A DNA stretch of 64,000 nucleotides, from positions 2,232,001-2,296,000 of the forward strand of contig OZ244128.1 in the NCBI GenBank assembly GCA_965215995.1, read 5' to 3'. Shown in pieces: positions 25,996 through 34,816 of the stretch. Position 1 is the first letter of the stretch. Every line of letters begins with the position of its first letter. Source of the stretch: SZUA-309 sp965215995 (lineage in GTDB: Bacteria; Pseudomonadota; Gammaproteobacteria; Pseudomonadales; Azotimanducaceae). The position numbers were made by a program, and so were the translations under genes. The notes beneath the pieces are model-generated. The model did not search any database. It saw only the letters and a list, made by a program, of their open reading frames with translations, and was not told the DNA's origin.

Positions 25996-26813
25996 GGTTG
26001 GAAGTTTCCTCGGGTGAGCGATTTCCGTTCGCCCTTTCGATAGAGCTTCAGCGCCCGGGCATACACGCCCTGCCAGAACTCACCCTCCTCGGCGAAAACT
26101 TCCTTGAGCGGCCGGCCGGTGTAGACCCGGACGAACCGCAGCCAGGCACGTCGACTCACGGGAAGATCCAGAGAGGAGTAAAGCAATGCGGCCAGATCTT
26201 TCAAACGCCAGTGCGACGGGATCTCATCGAAGATCAACGCCCGATGCAGATCGAGTACGCCCAGCTCCAACTCGTGATTCGGATGTTCGAGCAGATGACA
26301 GAGATAGAAATCCCGGTGCACGAGCCCGGCGGCATGAAATCTCCTGGCAAAATCCGCTACCCGCATGAGCAACCGGCGTTTCTCGAGCAGTGTGGGTGGG
26401 GCATCCAACCAGCGCAAGGTTTTGACCTTCAGATCTTCGTAGTCTGCGAGCTCATCGGTGAGCACGAAAGACCCGCGGACGGGCGCTGGCGCATCGTCTT
26501 CGGCAAACGCAGCCACACGGGGGGCGGTCAACCCGTGCGCTTGCAGATGCCGGCAGGCTTCGTACTCATTCCGCGCACCGAGTATCGGACGCTTACCAAC
26601 CAGCCAGTTCTTCAGAATCTCGGTCAAGCCGACACCCCGATGCCGCTTGAGGTAAAAAACACCCGCATCGAGCTCTACCCGCAGTGTCTGTCGACCCGCC
26701 ACGTCCCGAACGATCTCACCCTCCATCGCCCAGGCACGATCCACCGGATCATCGGCAAAGTAAGGTGCCACATCGTCGCGAAGATATGCCTCAGCCAATG
26801 ACCCTGGCCTCAA
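25992..26813 (-). CDS. waaP: LPS core heptose (I) kinase WaaP
   Basis: 273 aa. Phosphorylates the first heptose of the inner core, which in Pseudomonas is needed for LPS export and viability. The motif FYLKRHRGVGLTEILKNWL with Lys56 is the family signature. The catalytic loop is VHRDFYLCHLL (Asp168), and VLDLHRA provides the metal ligand Asp188. It overlaps the waaG-waaG gene by 23 bp and the double-kinase gene by four bases, indicating one transcript. Length and motifs match E. coli WaaP/RfaP closely. Confidence 0.95.
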   Translation of the reverse strand: MRPGSLAEAYLRDDVAPYFADDPVDRAWAMEGEIVRDVAGRQTLRVELDAGVFYLKRHRGVGLTEILKNWLVGKRPILGARNEYEACRHLQAHGLTAPRVAAFAEDDAPAPVRGSFVLTDELADYEDLKVKTLRWLDAPPTLLEKRRLLMRVADFARRFHAAGLVHRDFYLCHLLEHPNHELELGVLDLHRALIFDEIPSHWRLKDLAALLYSSLDLPVSRRAWLRFVRVYTGRPLKEVFAEEGEFWQGVYARALKLYRKGERKSLTRGNFQP

Positions 26814-29046
26814 TCAGATCGGCAGCCCGTTCCGCCATGTGATAGACGTCTGCCGTCTGGCCGAAGGCAACGCCTCGATCCGAGCATGCCTGCCGGAAGG
26901 CCTGATCCGAAGCCATGTGTTCGAGCACATCGTTCAATCGACGCTGGTCGAAAGGGCTTTCGATCAGCACACCACCGCCGGAGCTCTCCACGTAATGAGC
27001 AAACCCGCAGACATCCGTGGCGATCACCGGTAAGCCGGCCACGAGCGCCTCGATCAGCACGATGCCACCGCTTTCCATATAGGCCGGGTGCAACATGATA
27101 TCGGCCCCCTGAAGGAACCTCGGCACATCGTCCCGGCCGGCGAAAATGGCAAGCTGGGATTCCACCTTGAGCTCCTCAGCCAGCCGTTGAAACTGTCGCG
27201 GGTTGTCCTGCCCTATCACAAAGAAACGCACACGGCTGCGAAGTGGCTCCGGCAGGGCGGCGAGCGCGATGAGTGCCCTGTCCAGACCTTTGGTAATGAA
27301 GCCGGAACCGATCAGCAACAGCAGCACCTCGTCGTCGCCAACGCCATGCTCTTCTCGAAACTCGCGTCGAACGCTTTCCGCGTCGTCGCCACGACGTCGG
27401 TCTTCCGCGATTCCAGGCGGCAGGATGTGCAGCACTTCGTCCGGCGTGCAGTAAAACTGCTGGAACTGCGCTTTCTGCTGCCGAGTGATGAGCAGTACGT
27501 CCACCCCGCTGCCCGGGTCGAAAACCGCATGCTCGAAACGTGAGAAGAGCCGATAGCGTCCGGTCATCCTGTAGGTCGGTGCCCGCAACTGCTGGGCCTT
27601 CTCCTCGTAGCAGGAGTCTGCCGCGTAGTACACGTCCAGACCGGGCATCTTGTTGAAACCGACAAGGCAATCCACGGGCTTCAGGTGTTGATCTTCGGAA
27701 ACCCAGTCGGCAAAGCGTCGGTAACGCACGTGGTTGGTGACCGCGGCGACCGGCACAATGACCACGTCGAATCCCTCGGGCACCGGCCCTTCCCAGGAAA
27801 GGGTGTACACCCGGATCTGCATGCCGCGTCGCTGGCACTCCAGAGCGACGCGGAGGAAATCCCGTTGCAGCCCGCCGTAAGGAAAGTACTTGAACAGCGC
27901 GAAAGCAAGCAGCGGCTTCCTGCTCGCGGCGAAGCTTTCCAGATAATCCACGGCTGTGTCGGCGAGCGTAAAGAGCTCATCACGCTCAGCCATGGCCATA
28001 CCCCGGCAAATCCAATCAGGTCGCGCTGCCGAGGTGAGCAGCTCCACCAGCTGCCGGTTGAACTGGCTCTGCTCGAAAGGCAGTTCGGTCAGGAGTCCGG
28101 CGTCTGCTTCCTCGAGATACTTGGCGTAGCCGCAGTTTCGGCTGACCAGGGCAGGCACACCGGCGAACATGGCCTCCAGTATCACCATGCCGGCGAGCTC
28201 ATCGTAGGCCGGCAGCATCAGCCCATCTGCGGCAAAGAGGAACCGGGGCACGTCGTCCCTTCCCTCGGTAAAGAAGCGCACCCGGTCGGCCACACCAAGT
28301 CTGATCGCCATGCGTTTGAACGGTTCCGCGTTGTCACGACCCAGAACATGTAGATGACAACGCTCATAGAGCTCCGCCGGCAGCGCCTTCAAGGCCAGCA
28401 GTGCTCGATCGAGCCCTTTTTTGATGAAGCCGGAGCCAATGAACAGAAGCAACAGGTCGTCGTCAGCAATTCCAAATTCGGCCCTGAACTCGCGTCCGAT
28501 CCGGTCCTTGTCCGCGGGTGCTACCCGATCCCGCTCGATCCCCGGGGGTAACGGGTGGAACCGCTCCCGCTGAGTTTCGTAGTGGCGGATGAAGTAGGGC
28601 GTCTGAACGTCTGAGATCGTGAGAATCTGAGTTTTCACCAGCGGATCAAATACGGACCGCTCGAAGTCGGCGAAGTGCCGATACCGGGGCAGCGTCCGGT
28701 AGAGCTGACCGCGCTGGCTGCGCGCCTTCTCCTCGTAACAGGAGTCTCCCGCGTAGTAGACGTCCAGTCCCGGCATCTTGTTCATGCCGACCAGCAGATC
28801 GACCGGATGGGCCTTGACGTGCGCCCGGACCCTTTCGGCGAAACGTTCGTAAAGCGTATGGTTGGCGATGGCCTCCACCTCGATCAGGTGGATGTCCAGA
28901 TCATCTTCCGGCAAAGGCGCGTCCCAGCGGATGGCGTAAATGCGCACCTTGTGGCCACGGGCGAGAGCCGCCCGGGCGATCTTCAAGAGGTCCCGCTGAA
29001 TGCCGCCAAAGGGGAAATACTTGTAGATGGCAAAAGCCAACTGCAT
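26791..29046 (-). CDS. waaG: Tandem fusion of two WaaG-type core glucosyltransferases
   Basis: 751 aa, twice the length of WaaG (about 374). Residues 1-376 and 377-751 are each a complete GT4 enzyme. Both begin with (Y/F)KYFP(F/Y)GG(I/L)QRD, contain NKMPGLDVYYA(G/A)DSCYEEKA, and keep the EX7E donor motif (YDELAGMVILEA and YMESGGIVLIEA). WaaG adds the first outer-core hexose to HepII. The C-terminal half looks closer to E. coli WaaG (SWEG, VGQD-like VIGQDNPRQF, HPAY). The two halves may add consecutive or different sugars. It lies between waaC and waaP, as waaG does in Pseudomonas. Confidence 0.93.
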   Translation of the reverse strand: MQLAFAIYKYFPFGGIQRDLLKIARAALARGHKVRIYAIRWDAPLPEDDLDIHLIEVEAIANHTLYERFAERVRAHVKAHPVDLLVGMNKMPGLDVYYAGDSCYEEKARSQRGQLYRTLPRYRHFADFERSVFDPLVKTQILTISDVQTPYFIRHYETQRERFHPLPPGIERDRVAPADKDRIGREFRAEFGIADDDLLLLFIGSGFIKKGLDRALLALKALPAELYERCHLHVLGRDNAEPFKRMAIRLGVADRVRFFTEGRDDVPRFLFAADGLMLPAYDELAGMVILEAMFAGVPALVSRNCGYAKYLEEADAGLLTELPFEQSQFNRQLVELLTSAARPDWICRGMAMAERDELFTLADTAVDYLESFAASRKPLLAFALFKYFPYGGLQRDFLRVALECQRRGMQIRVYTLSWEGPVPEGFDVVIVPVAAVTNHVRYRRFADWVSEDQHLKPVDCLVGFNKMPGLDVYYAADSCYEEKAQQLRAPTYRMTGRYRLFSRFEHAVFDPGSGVDVLLITRQQKAQFQQFYCTPDEVLHILPPGIAEDRRRGDDAESVRREFREEHGVGDDEVLLLLIGSGFITKGLDRALIALAALPEPLRSRVRFFVIGQDNPRQFQRLAEELKVESQLAIFAGRDDVPRFLQGADIMLHPAYMESGGIVLIEALVAGLPVIATDVCGFAHYVESSGGGVLIESPFDQRRLNDVLEHMASDQAFRQACSDRGVAFGQTADVYHMAERAADLIEARVIG

Positions 29047-29059
29047 CTGCTGACCTACC

Positions 29060-30094
29060 TCAACGACCTGCCCGGCTCCGATTGAGCAGCTTCATGGCTT
29101 CATCCCTGACCCGCTCCGGGGAGAGCTGAGCATAACAAGCCGGCTGCACCGCCTCACCCTGCCACCTGATGACGTCGCCACGGTAGCGGCAGGTCTTGCT
29201 CAGGCAGGGCGCGCAGGCCAGCTCGGACTGCAGGTTGACCACCCGATCACCAACCGCACCGGTTCGCGCCGCGCTCGTGCTGCCGTAGATGACCACCGTC
29301 GGTCGACCGAGCGCACCCGCAAGATGCGTCAATCCGGAGTCCACGCCCACGACCAGTCCCGCTTTACCAAGCTCCTTGCCGAGTGCCGCCAGGGACATGG
29401 CCGGCATCACTTCGACACCTGCCACCGCGCCTGCGATCCGCTCCGCCCGCAGGCGTTCTTCCTCGCCACCCCAGGGCACTGCCAGGTGCCAACCCCTGGC
29501 AACCAGATCTGCCGCCAGCGATCGCCACATAGACTCCGGCCAGTGCTTGCTGGCCCAGGTCGTGCCATGCAGGAGCACACAAGTGCCCGAATCTGAGCCA
29601 GCCGTCGTGATAAGTCCGAATGCCGGTGGGCTTTCCGGCACGGAATAGCCAAACGCACCGGCGAACAGGTGTCGCAGACGGTCCACCGCATGGTCTCCCA
29701 CCGGCACCGTGATTCGCCGGTTGCAGGCGAACGCCGACCAGGGCTCCCTGGCCGAGCTGAAGTTGAGCCCGACGCGCTCTGCACCTCGCGCCAGCAGCGC
29801 TACCGCCGCAGACTTGATCAGTCCCTGGGCATCCAGAATCAGGTCATAGCGATCTTTACGCAACGTACCCAGAAACCCAGCCAGGGCCGTCCGTTCGCTA
29901 CCCAGCTGTTTTCGCCAACGCCGCCATGCGATGGGTAGGACCCGGCGCACGCCGGGATGTCCCTGGGGGATTTCGGCAAAGGCTTCTTCCACCACCCAGT
30001 CGAACACAACGCCGTGGGCAGCGGCATCGGTCACCGCCGGCAGCGTGTGCACCACGTCACCCAGGGACGACATCTTGATCAGCAAAACCCGCAC
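29060..30094 (-). CDS. waaC: LPS heptosyltransferase I
   Basis: 344 aa GT9 enzyme adding the first heptose to Kdo. The N-terminal MRVLLIKMSSLGDVVHTLP includes the catalytic Asp (SSLGD). The ADP-heptose domain shows LLHGTTWASKHWPESMW and VGVDSGLTHLAGALGRPTVVIYG. It starts with GTG directly after the waaF stop, with no spacer, so translation is coupled. A cysteine pair near the end (CAPCLSKTCRYRG) is a feature seen in some GT9 proteins. Confidence 0.94.
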   Translation of the reverse strand: MRVLLIKMSSLGDVVHTLPAVTDAAAHGVVFDWVVEEAFAEIPQGHPGVRRVLPIAWRRWRKQLGSERTALAGFLGTLRKDRYDLILDAQGLIKSAAVALLARGAERVGLNFSSAREPWSAFACNRRITVPVGDHAVDRLRHLFAGAFGYSVPESPPAFGLITTAGSDSGTCVLLHGTTWASKHWPESMWRSLAADLVARGWHLAVPWGGEEERLRAERIAGAVAGVEVMPAMSLAALGKELGKAGLVVGVDSGLTHLAGALGRPTVVIYGSTSAARTGAVGDRVVNLQSELACAPCLSKTCRYRGDVIRWQGEAVQPACYAQLSPERVRDEAMKLLNRSRAGR

Positions 30095-31081
30095 TCAGAG
30101 CACCTCGATCACCTGCTCCGGAACCAGGTCTTCCAGGCACTTGAGGTGGCCAAGCGGACAGCGGCGCTGAAAGCAGGGGCTGCAATCGATCGGCTGGCTG
30201 ATCACCCTGGAGCGTTCTCCGAGCGGCGGGGTGAAGTCAGCGGAGGTGGAGCCGAACACGGCCACCAGCGGCTTATCGAGCGCGGCGGCCACGTGCATGA
30301 GCCCCGAATCGTTCGACACCACCCGCCGGCTCAGCGACAACAGATCCACCGCCTCCACCAGCGTGGTCTGACCGGCCAGGTTGACCACACCCTCTTCTGC
30401 GGCGGCGGCTATTTCCGCGCAAGTCTCTGCATCGGCCGGTGAGCCGAGCAGCCAGATCTTCCGACCGCGCGCAACCTCAGCCCGGGCCAGGGTGGCGAAG
30501 TGTTTTGGCGGCCAACGTTTGGCAGGCCCGAACTCGGCTCCGGGACACAGCGCCGTGACGTCGTCGGTGTCCAGTTCCAACCGGTCTGCCAACCGAGCCG
30601 CCCTCTCCGCGTCCGCCTTAAGGCGAGGTAGCGGATAGGGTTGCGGCAGGGGGGCCCCTTCCGGCATCGCCAAGGCCATGAACCGCTCAATCATCAGCGG
30701 GTAACGTTCCGGGTCGAGCCTGCGCCGGTCATTCAGCAGCAGATAGCGGGACTCGCCATGCCAGCCGGTTCGCTTCGGTATGCCCGCCCAGTACGGCAGG
30801 AGGGCGGACTTGAAGCTGTTCGGCAGCACGATGGCCTGATCGAAGGCGGACGCCTTGAGGGTGCGAGCGAGCGCCCGTCGGGCTCCGAGCCCCAGCTCAC
30901 CATGAGCCACATTCAGAACCCAGCTGCCCTGCACGCCCGGCATGCGCCTTGCCAGAGGTTCGGTCGCCGGTGGGGCAACCATGAATACCTCCGCCTCCGG
31001 CTGCTCTGCGAGGAGGGATACCAGTGTGTGCGCCATCACCATGTCACCTACCCAGGCAGGCGCCACGATGAGGGTCTTCAC
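30095..31081 (-). CDS. waaF: LPS heptosyltransferase II
   Basis: 328 aa GT9 enzyme adding the second heptose. It begins MKTLIVAPAWVGDMVMAHTL with the WVGD motif typical of WaaF (WaaC has SLGD). Later blocks are ALCPGAEFGPAKRWPPKHFATLA and VSNDSGLMHVAAALDKPLVAVFGSTS. It lies 5 bp beyond the ilvE stop and directly abuts waaC, so the whole run from ilvE or further upstream may be one transcript. Confidence 0.95.
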   Translation of the reverse strand: MKTLIVAPAWVGDMVMAHTLVSLLAEQPEAEVFMVAPPATEPLARRMPGVQGSWVLNVAHGELGLGARRALARTLKASAFDQAIVLPNSFKSALLPYWAGIPKRTGWHGESRYLLLNDRRRLDPERYPLMIERFMALAMPEGAPLPQPYPLPRLKADAERAARLADRLELDTDDVTALCPGAEFGPAKRWPPKHFATLARAEVARGRKIWLLGSPADAETCAEIAAAAEEGVVNLAGQTTLVEAVDLLSLSRRVVSNDSGLMHVAAALDKPLVAVFGSTSADFTPPLGERSRVISQPIDCSPCFQRRCPLGHLKCLEDLVPEQVIEVL

Positions 31082-31086
31082 GTCAA

Positions 31087-32025
31087 TCAGGATCCGTTGA
31101 CAGGTGTGAGCCAGTCTCGATGGGCATTCCTGGCACCTCGCACCTGATCGAAGTACAGGGACTGCAGCGTCTCGGTAACCGGACCCCGAGTCCCCGCGCC
31201 AATGGCTCTCCCATCGAGCTCACGGATCGGCAGCACCTCGGCGGCCGTGCCAGTGAAGAAAGCCTCGTCGGCAATGTACACCTCATCCCGGGTAATTCGC
31301 CGCTCGAGGATCTCGAAGCCAGCTTCCTTGGCCAACGTGATCACGGAATCCCGGGTAATGCCATCCAGGCAGGAAGTCAGCTCCGGCGTGTGGATAGCAC
31401 CGTCGCGAACGATGAAGACGTTCTCTCCAGTACCCTCTGCCACATAGCCTTCGTTGTCGAGCATCAACGCTTCATCGCAGCCCGCATCCAGTGCTTCGTG
31501 CAGTGCGAGGATGGAGTTGATGTAGTTACCGTTTGCCTTCGCCTTGCACATGGTGATGTTCACATGATGGCGGGTGTAGGAAGACGTGCGTACGCTAATG
31601 CCTTTTTCCCGGCTCTCCGGCTCCATGTAGTTAGGCCACGGCCAGGCGGCAACAATCAGATTCACGGAGAGATCCTTTGCCCGAAGCCCCATGGCCTCCG
31701 CGCCAAGATGCACCATGGGCCGCAGGTAGCCTTCTTTGAGATCGTTGGCGCTGAAAACCGCTTTCTGCGCCTCACTGACTTCCTCCGGGCTGTATGGAAT
31801 CGCAAGGCCCAGAATGTGAGCAGAGTCGAACAGGCGCTTGGTGTGCGCCTCCAGCCGGAAGATGCAGGGTCCCTCCGGCGTGTCATAGGCACGAACCCCT
31901 TCAAACACGCCAACTCCGTAGTGCAGGGTGTGGGTGAGCACGTGCACGGTTGCCTCCCGCCAGGGGAGGAGTTGACCGTTCTGCCAGATCCAGCCGTCGC
32001 GGTCGGACAAGTTATCCATCATCAA
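31087..32025 (-). CDS. ilvE: Branched-chain amino acid aminotransferase
   Basis: 312 aa fold-type IV PLP enzyme for the final step of Ile, Leu and Val synthesis. Family blocks include LHYGVGVFEGVRAYDT, the PLP-lysine region MCKAKANGNYINSILA, and EGYVAEGTGENVFIVRDG. The C-terminal GTAAEVLPIRELDGRAIG is also characteristic. Its start lies inside the 3' end of glnE (14 bp overlap). The glnE-ilvE-waaF order is the same as in Pseudomonas. Confidence 0.96.
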   Translation of the reverse strand: MMMDNLSDRDGWIWQNGQLLPWREATVHVLTHTLHYGVGVFEGVRAYDTPEGPCIFRLEAHTKRLFDSAHILGLAIPYSPEEVSEAQKAVFSANDLKEGYLRPMVHLGAEAMGLRAKDLSVNLIVAAWPWPNYMEPESREKGISVRTSSYTRHHVNITMCKAKANGNYINSILALHEALDAGCDEALMLDNEGYVAEGTGENVFIVRDGAIHTPELTSCLDGITRDSVITLAKEAGFEILERRITRDEVYIADEAFFTGTAAEVLPIRELDGRAIGAGTRGPVTETLQSLYFDQVRGARNAHRDWLTPVNGS

Positions 32026-34816
32026 ATACGCTTTTCCAGATAGCGCTCACATCATCCCGATAGCGTGCCAGCGTCTGCGCCGCCCGCTCGGTGTCGGGGA
32101 TGTCCAGGACGCTGCGATGCCATTCGGCGCGCAGCGAAAGGTAAGCTTCCTTCAGCCGGTTGGCAGCGTGGCCGGGCAGCAGCTCGGCCGCCTCGACCGC
32201 ATCCAGGATGCGGACGTTGTCCGTGAATTCCGTTAGCGCGGGATGATCGTGAGCATGAGCCAGAACGAGGTATTGCACCACAAATTCAATATCGACGATA
32301 CCGCCGCTGCCCCGCTTGAGGTCGTACGCCTCCTGATCCTGGCCCAGCTGGTCGCGCATCCGCTGACGCATTTTCTGCACCGCTTCTGAGAGCTCGCGGC
32401 GGTCGCGCTTCTGGCCGAGCAACGCCCGTCGGGTTACATCGAACCGCGCCGCCAGCTGCGCATCTCCGGCGACGGGCCGAGCCCGTACCAGCGCCTGGTG
32501 TTCCCAGGTCCAGGCCTGCTGCTCCTGGTACTCGGTAAACGCCGCAAGTGACGAGACCATGGTTCCGGATTTCCCGGAAGGACGCAGACGCGTATCGATC
32601 TCATACAGCGTGCCGTTGTAGGTGGGCGCGGTCAGCACGTGCAGCAGTCGCCGAACCAGCCGATGCAGAAACTGACTGGCGCTGGTCGGCAGATCGTGGA
32701 TAAAGACGATGTCCAGATCGGAACCGGGACCAAGCTCAATGCCCCCCAGCTTGCCGTAGCCCACGATCAGGAACGGACGTGAATCCGCATACTCCGGGAA
32801 GCGCTCGAGGTTTTCCCGCCAGGCCAGATCCAGGGCTGCCTCCAGCATGGCTTCCGCCAGCCAGGTCAGCGCATCGGAGACTTTCATGAGCCCCAGCGTG
32901 CCGCGCAGCTCGGCCAGCGCCACATTGAATACATGGTGACTCTTGAACTCCCGCAGGATCTCCAGCGCCCGCTCGAAGTCATTGACCGCCGGTTTGAGCT
33001 CCGCGGCAAGCGCCTCGCCGAGCTCCTGCCGATCCGGCACCATGGTGAGCAGCCGTTCATCCAGCAGAGCGTCAAAGAAAGCTGGATGGTCGGCGAGCGT
33101 TTCCGCCAGCCACAAGCTGGTGCTGACCAGCTCTACGAAGTGCACTCGAGCGTGTGGATTCTCAGAGAGCAGGGCAAGATAGGCGGATCGCCTGAGCACC
33201 GTGCGGATGATGGGCGCAACCCGGGATAGCGCCAGATCCGGATCCGGCTGAGCCAACACGTCCTCGATCAACGTCGGCATCAGGGCATCCAACCGGCTTT
33301 TTGCCTCAACGGATACCGAGCCTCTATCGCGGGCGGTCATCAAGGCGCCGAGCGCATCCGCGGCGGCCTCCGGCTTCCTGAAGCCCGCTTCAAAAAGCGC
33401 CTCCAGATCGTCAGCCCGATCCCAGAGTCGCGTGCCTAGAGAAGCACTGGCTTCCTGCACCCCAAGCAGATCATCGAAAGCGGCGGCAATGGCTCCGCGA
33501 TGCTCATCCAGCTGGCTCAGAAAAGCCGTGTAGTCTGCAAAGCCCATGCAGGCGGCCAACCTGGCGCGAGACAGCTCACCGTCCGGCAATCGCTGCGTCT
33601 GTCGATCCGCCTCGGCCTGAATGCTGTGCTCGGTATTTCTCAGGAACCGGTAGCCTGCTTCCAGCATCGCCGCCTGATCCGCATCCAGGTGATTGAGACC
33701 GGGCAGGCTTCTGAGCACCTCCAGCAGCCGGGGAGAGCGGAGGGCTGCTTCCCTGCCACCCCAGATCATCTGCTGCATCTGCACGCTGAACTCCACGTCC
33801 CGGATGCCACCCGGACCCAGCTTCACGTCCTCCGGATGCTGCCGCTCGGCCACCAACCGGGCCTTCATCTCGCGGAGCGCCTCGATGGCGCCGAAGTCCA
33901 GATAGCGGCGGAAGACGAAGCTGGAAAGATCCGCGAGCAGCGCGTGGCCCGCTTCGATGTCTCCCGCGCAGGGCCTTGCCTTCATGAGCGCGTAGCGCTC
34001 CCAGTCCCGGCCCTGGCTCGTGTAGTAGTCCTCCACGCCAGCGAAGTCGAGCGCCAGTGGCCCGCTGCCCCCGAAGGGCCGCAGGCGCATGTCTACCCGG
34101 AACACGAAGCCGTCCTCGGTCACCGGATCCAGTGCTTGAATGAGCTGCTGGCCGAGCCGAACGAAGAACTGCTGGTTGAGCTCCCCACCTCGGTTTCTCG
34201 ATGAGGTGCTATCGGTTGGCTCACCTGTCTTGCCCCGCTCCGGGAAGCAGAACATCAGATCGACATCCGAAGACAGATTCAGCTCGAAAGCCCCGAGCTT
34301 GCCCATGGCGATCACCACCAGCTGCTGTGGTGCACCGGATTCAACCCCGATGGGTAAGCCCCGTTGTGCCGAAAGCCAGTCATAGAGTCGGACGAGCGCC
34401 TGATCGATGAGCACGTCCGCCAGCAGCGAGCTGGCCGAAGTGGTTTCCTCCAGGGTGGCGATTCCCAGGCAATGCCGCCAGACGATCCAGAGCTGAAAAC
34501 GCTGGCGCAGAATCCGTAGACCTTTCTGCAGGCCGGTCATGTCGTTGCAGCCGTTCAGACACTCGGCGGATGCCTTTTCCAGGTCGAGCCGCGTAAAGGT
34601 TGCCTCGAGTTTGCCGCTGCTGAGCGCTGCATGGAGCCAGGGCCCCTGGCGCCGCGCGGTTGCCTCGGCGAACTCAGACAGAGCGAAGACCCGGGCCAGC
34701 GCGGCCGCTGCCTCGGCGCTCAGCTCTTGCCGAGCAGGAAGGTCTGCGAACTCGTTGAGGAAGGCATCGCGGGCTTGCTGACCGCGCGCCTCGAGTGATT
34801 CGGGTAAGGCGCTCAA
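32012..34816 (-). CDS. glnE: Glutamine synthetase adenylyltransferase/adenylyl-removing enzyme
   Basis: 934 aa, the usual GlnE length. Two nucleotidyltransferase domains are visible. The N-terminal deadenylylase has IAMGKLGAFELNLSSDVDLMFCF and the C-terminal adenylylase has VGYGKLGGIELGPGSDLDIVFIHD. Each is followed by a helical PII-uridylyltransferase-like linker. It adjusts glutamine synthetase activity in response to PII. The start overlaps the stop of the upstream GspE-type ATPase gene by four bases, and its end overlaps ilvE. Confidence 0.97.
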   Translation of the reverse strand: MSALPESLEARGQQARDAFLNEFADLPARQELSAEAAAALARVFALSEFAEATARRQGPWLHAALSSGKLEATFTRLDLEKASAECLNGCNDMTGLQKGLRILRQRFQLWIVWRHCLGIATLEETTSASSLLADVLIDQALVRLYDWLSAQRGLPIGVESGAPQQLVVIAMGKLGAFELNLSSDVDLMFCFPERGKTGEPTDSTSSRNRGGELNQQFFVRLGQQLIQALDPVTEDGFVFRVDMRLRPFGGSGPLALDFAGVEDYYTSQGRDWERYALMKARPCAGDIEAGHALLADLSSFVFRRYLDFGAIEALREMKARLVAERQHPEDVKLGPGGIRDVEFSVQMQQMIWGGREAALRSPRLLEVLRSLPGLNHLDADQAAMLEAGYRFLRNTEHSIQAEADRQTQRLPDGELSRARLAACMGFADYTAFLSQLDEHRGAIAAAFDDLLGVQEASASLGTRLWDRADDLEALFEAGFRKPEAAADALGALMTARDRGSVSVEAKSRLDALMPTLIEDVLAQPDPDLALSRVAPIIRTVLRRSAYLALLSENPHARVHFVELVSTSLWLAETLADHPAFFDALLDERLLTMVPDRQELGEALAAELKPAVNDFERALEILREFKSHHVFNVALAELRGTLGLMKVSDALTWLAEAMLEAALDLAWRENLERFPEYADSRPFLIVGYGKLGGIELGPGSDLDIVFIHDLPTSASQFLHRLVRRLLHVLTAPTYNGTLYEIDTRLRPSGKSGTMVSSLAAFTEYQEQQAWTWEHQALVRARPVAGDAQLAARFDVTRRALLGQKRDRRELSEAVQKMRQRMRDQLGQDQEAYDLKRGSGGIVDIEFVVQYLVLAHAHDHPALTEFTDNVRILDAVEAAELLPGHAANRLKEAYLSLRAEWHRSVLDIPDTERAAQTLARYRDDVSAIWKSVFDDG

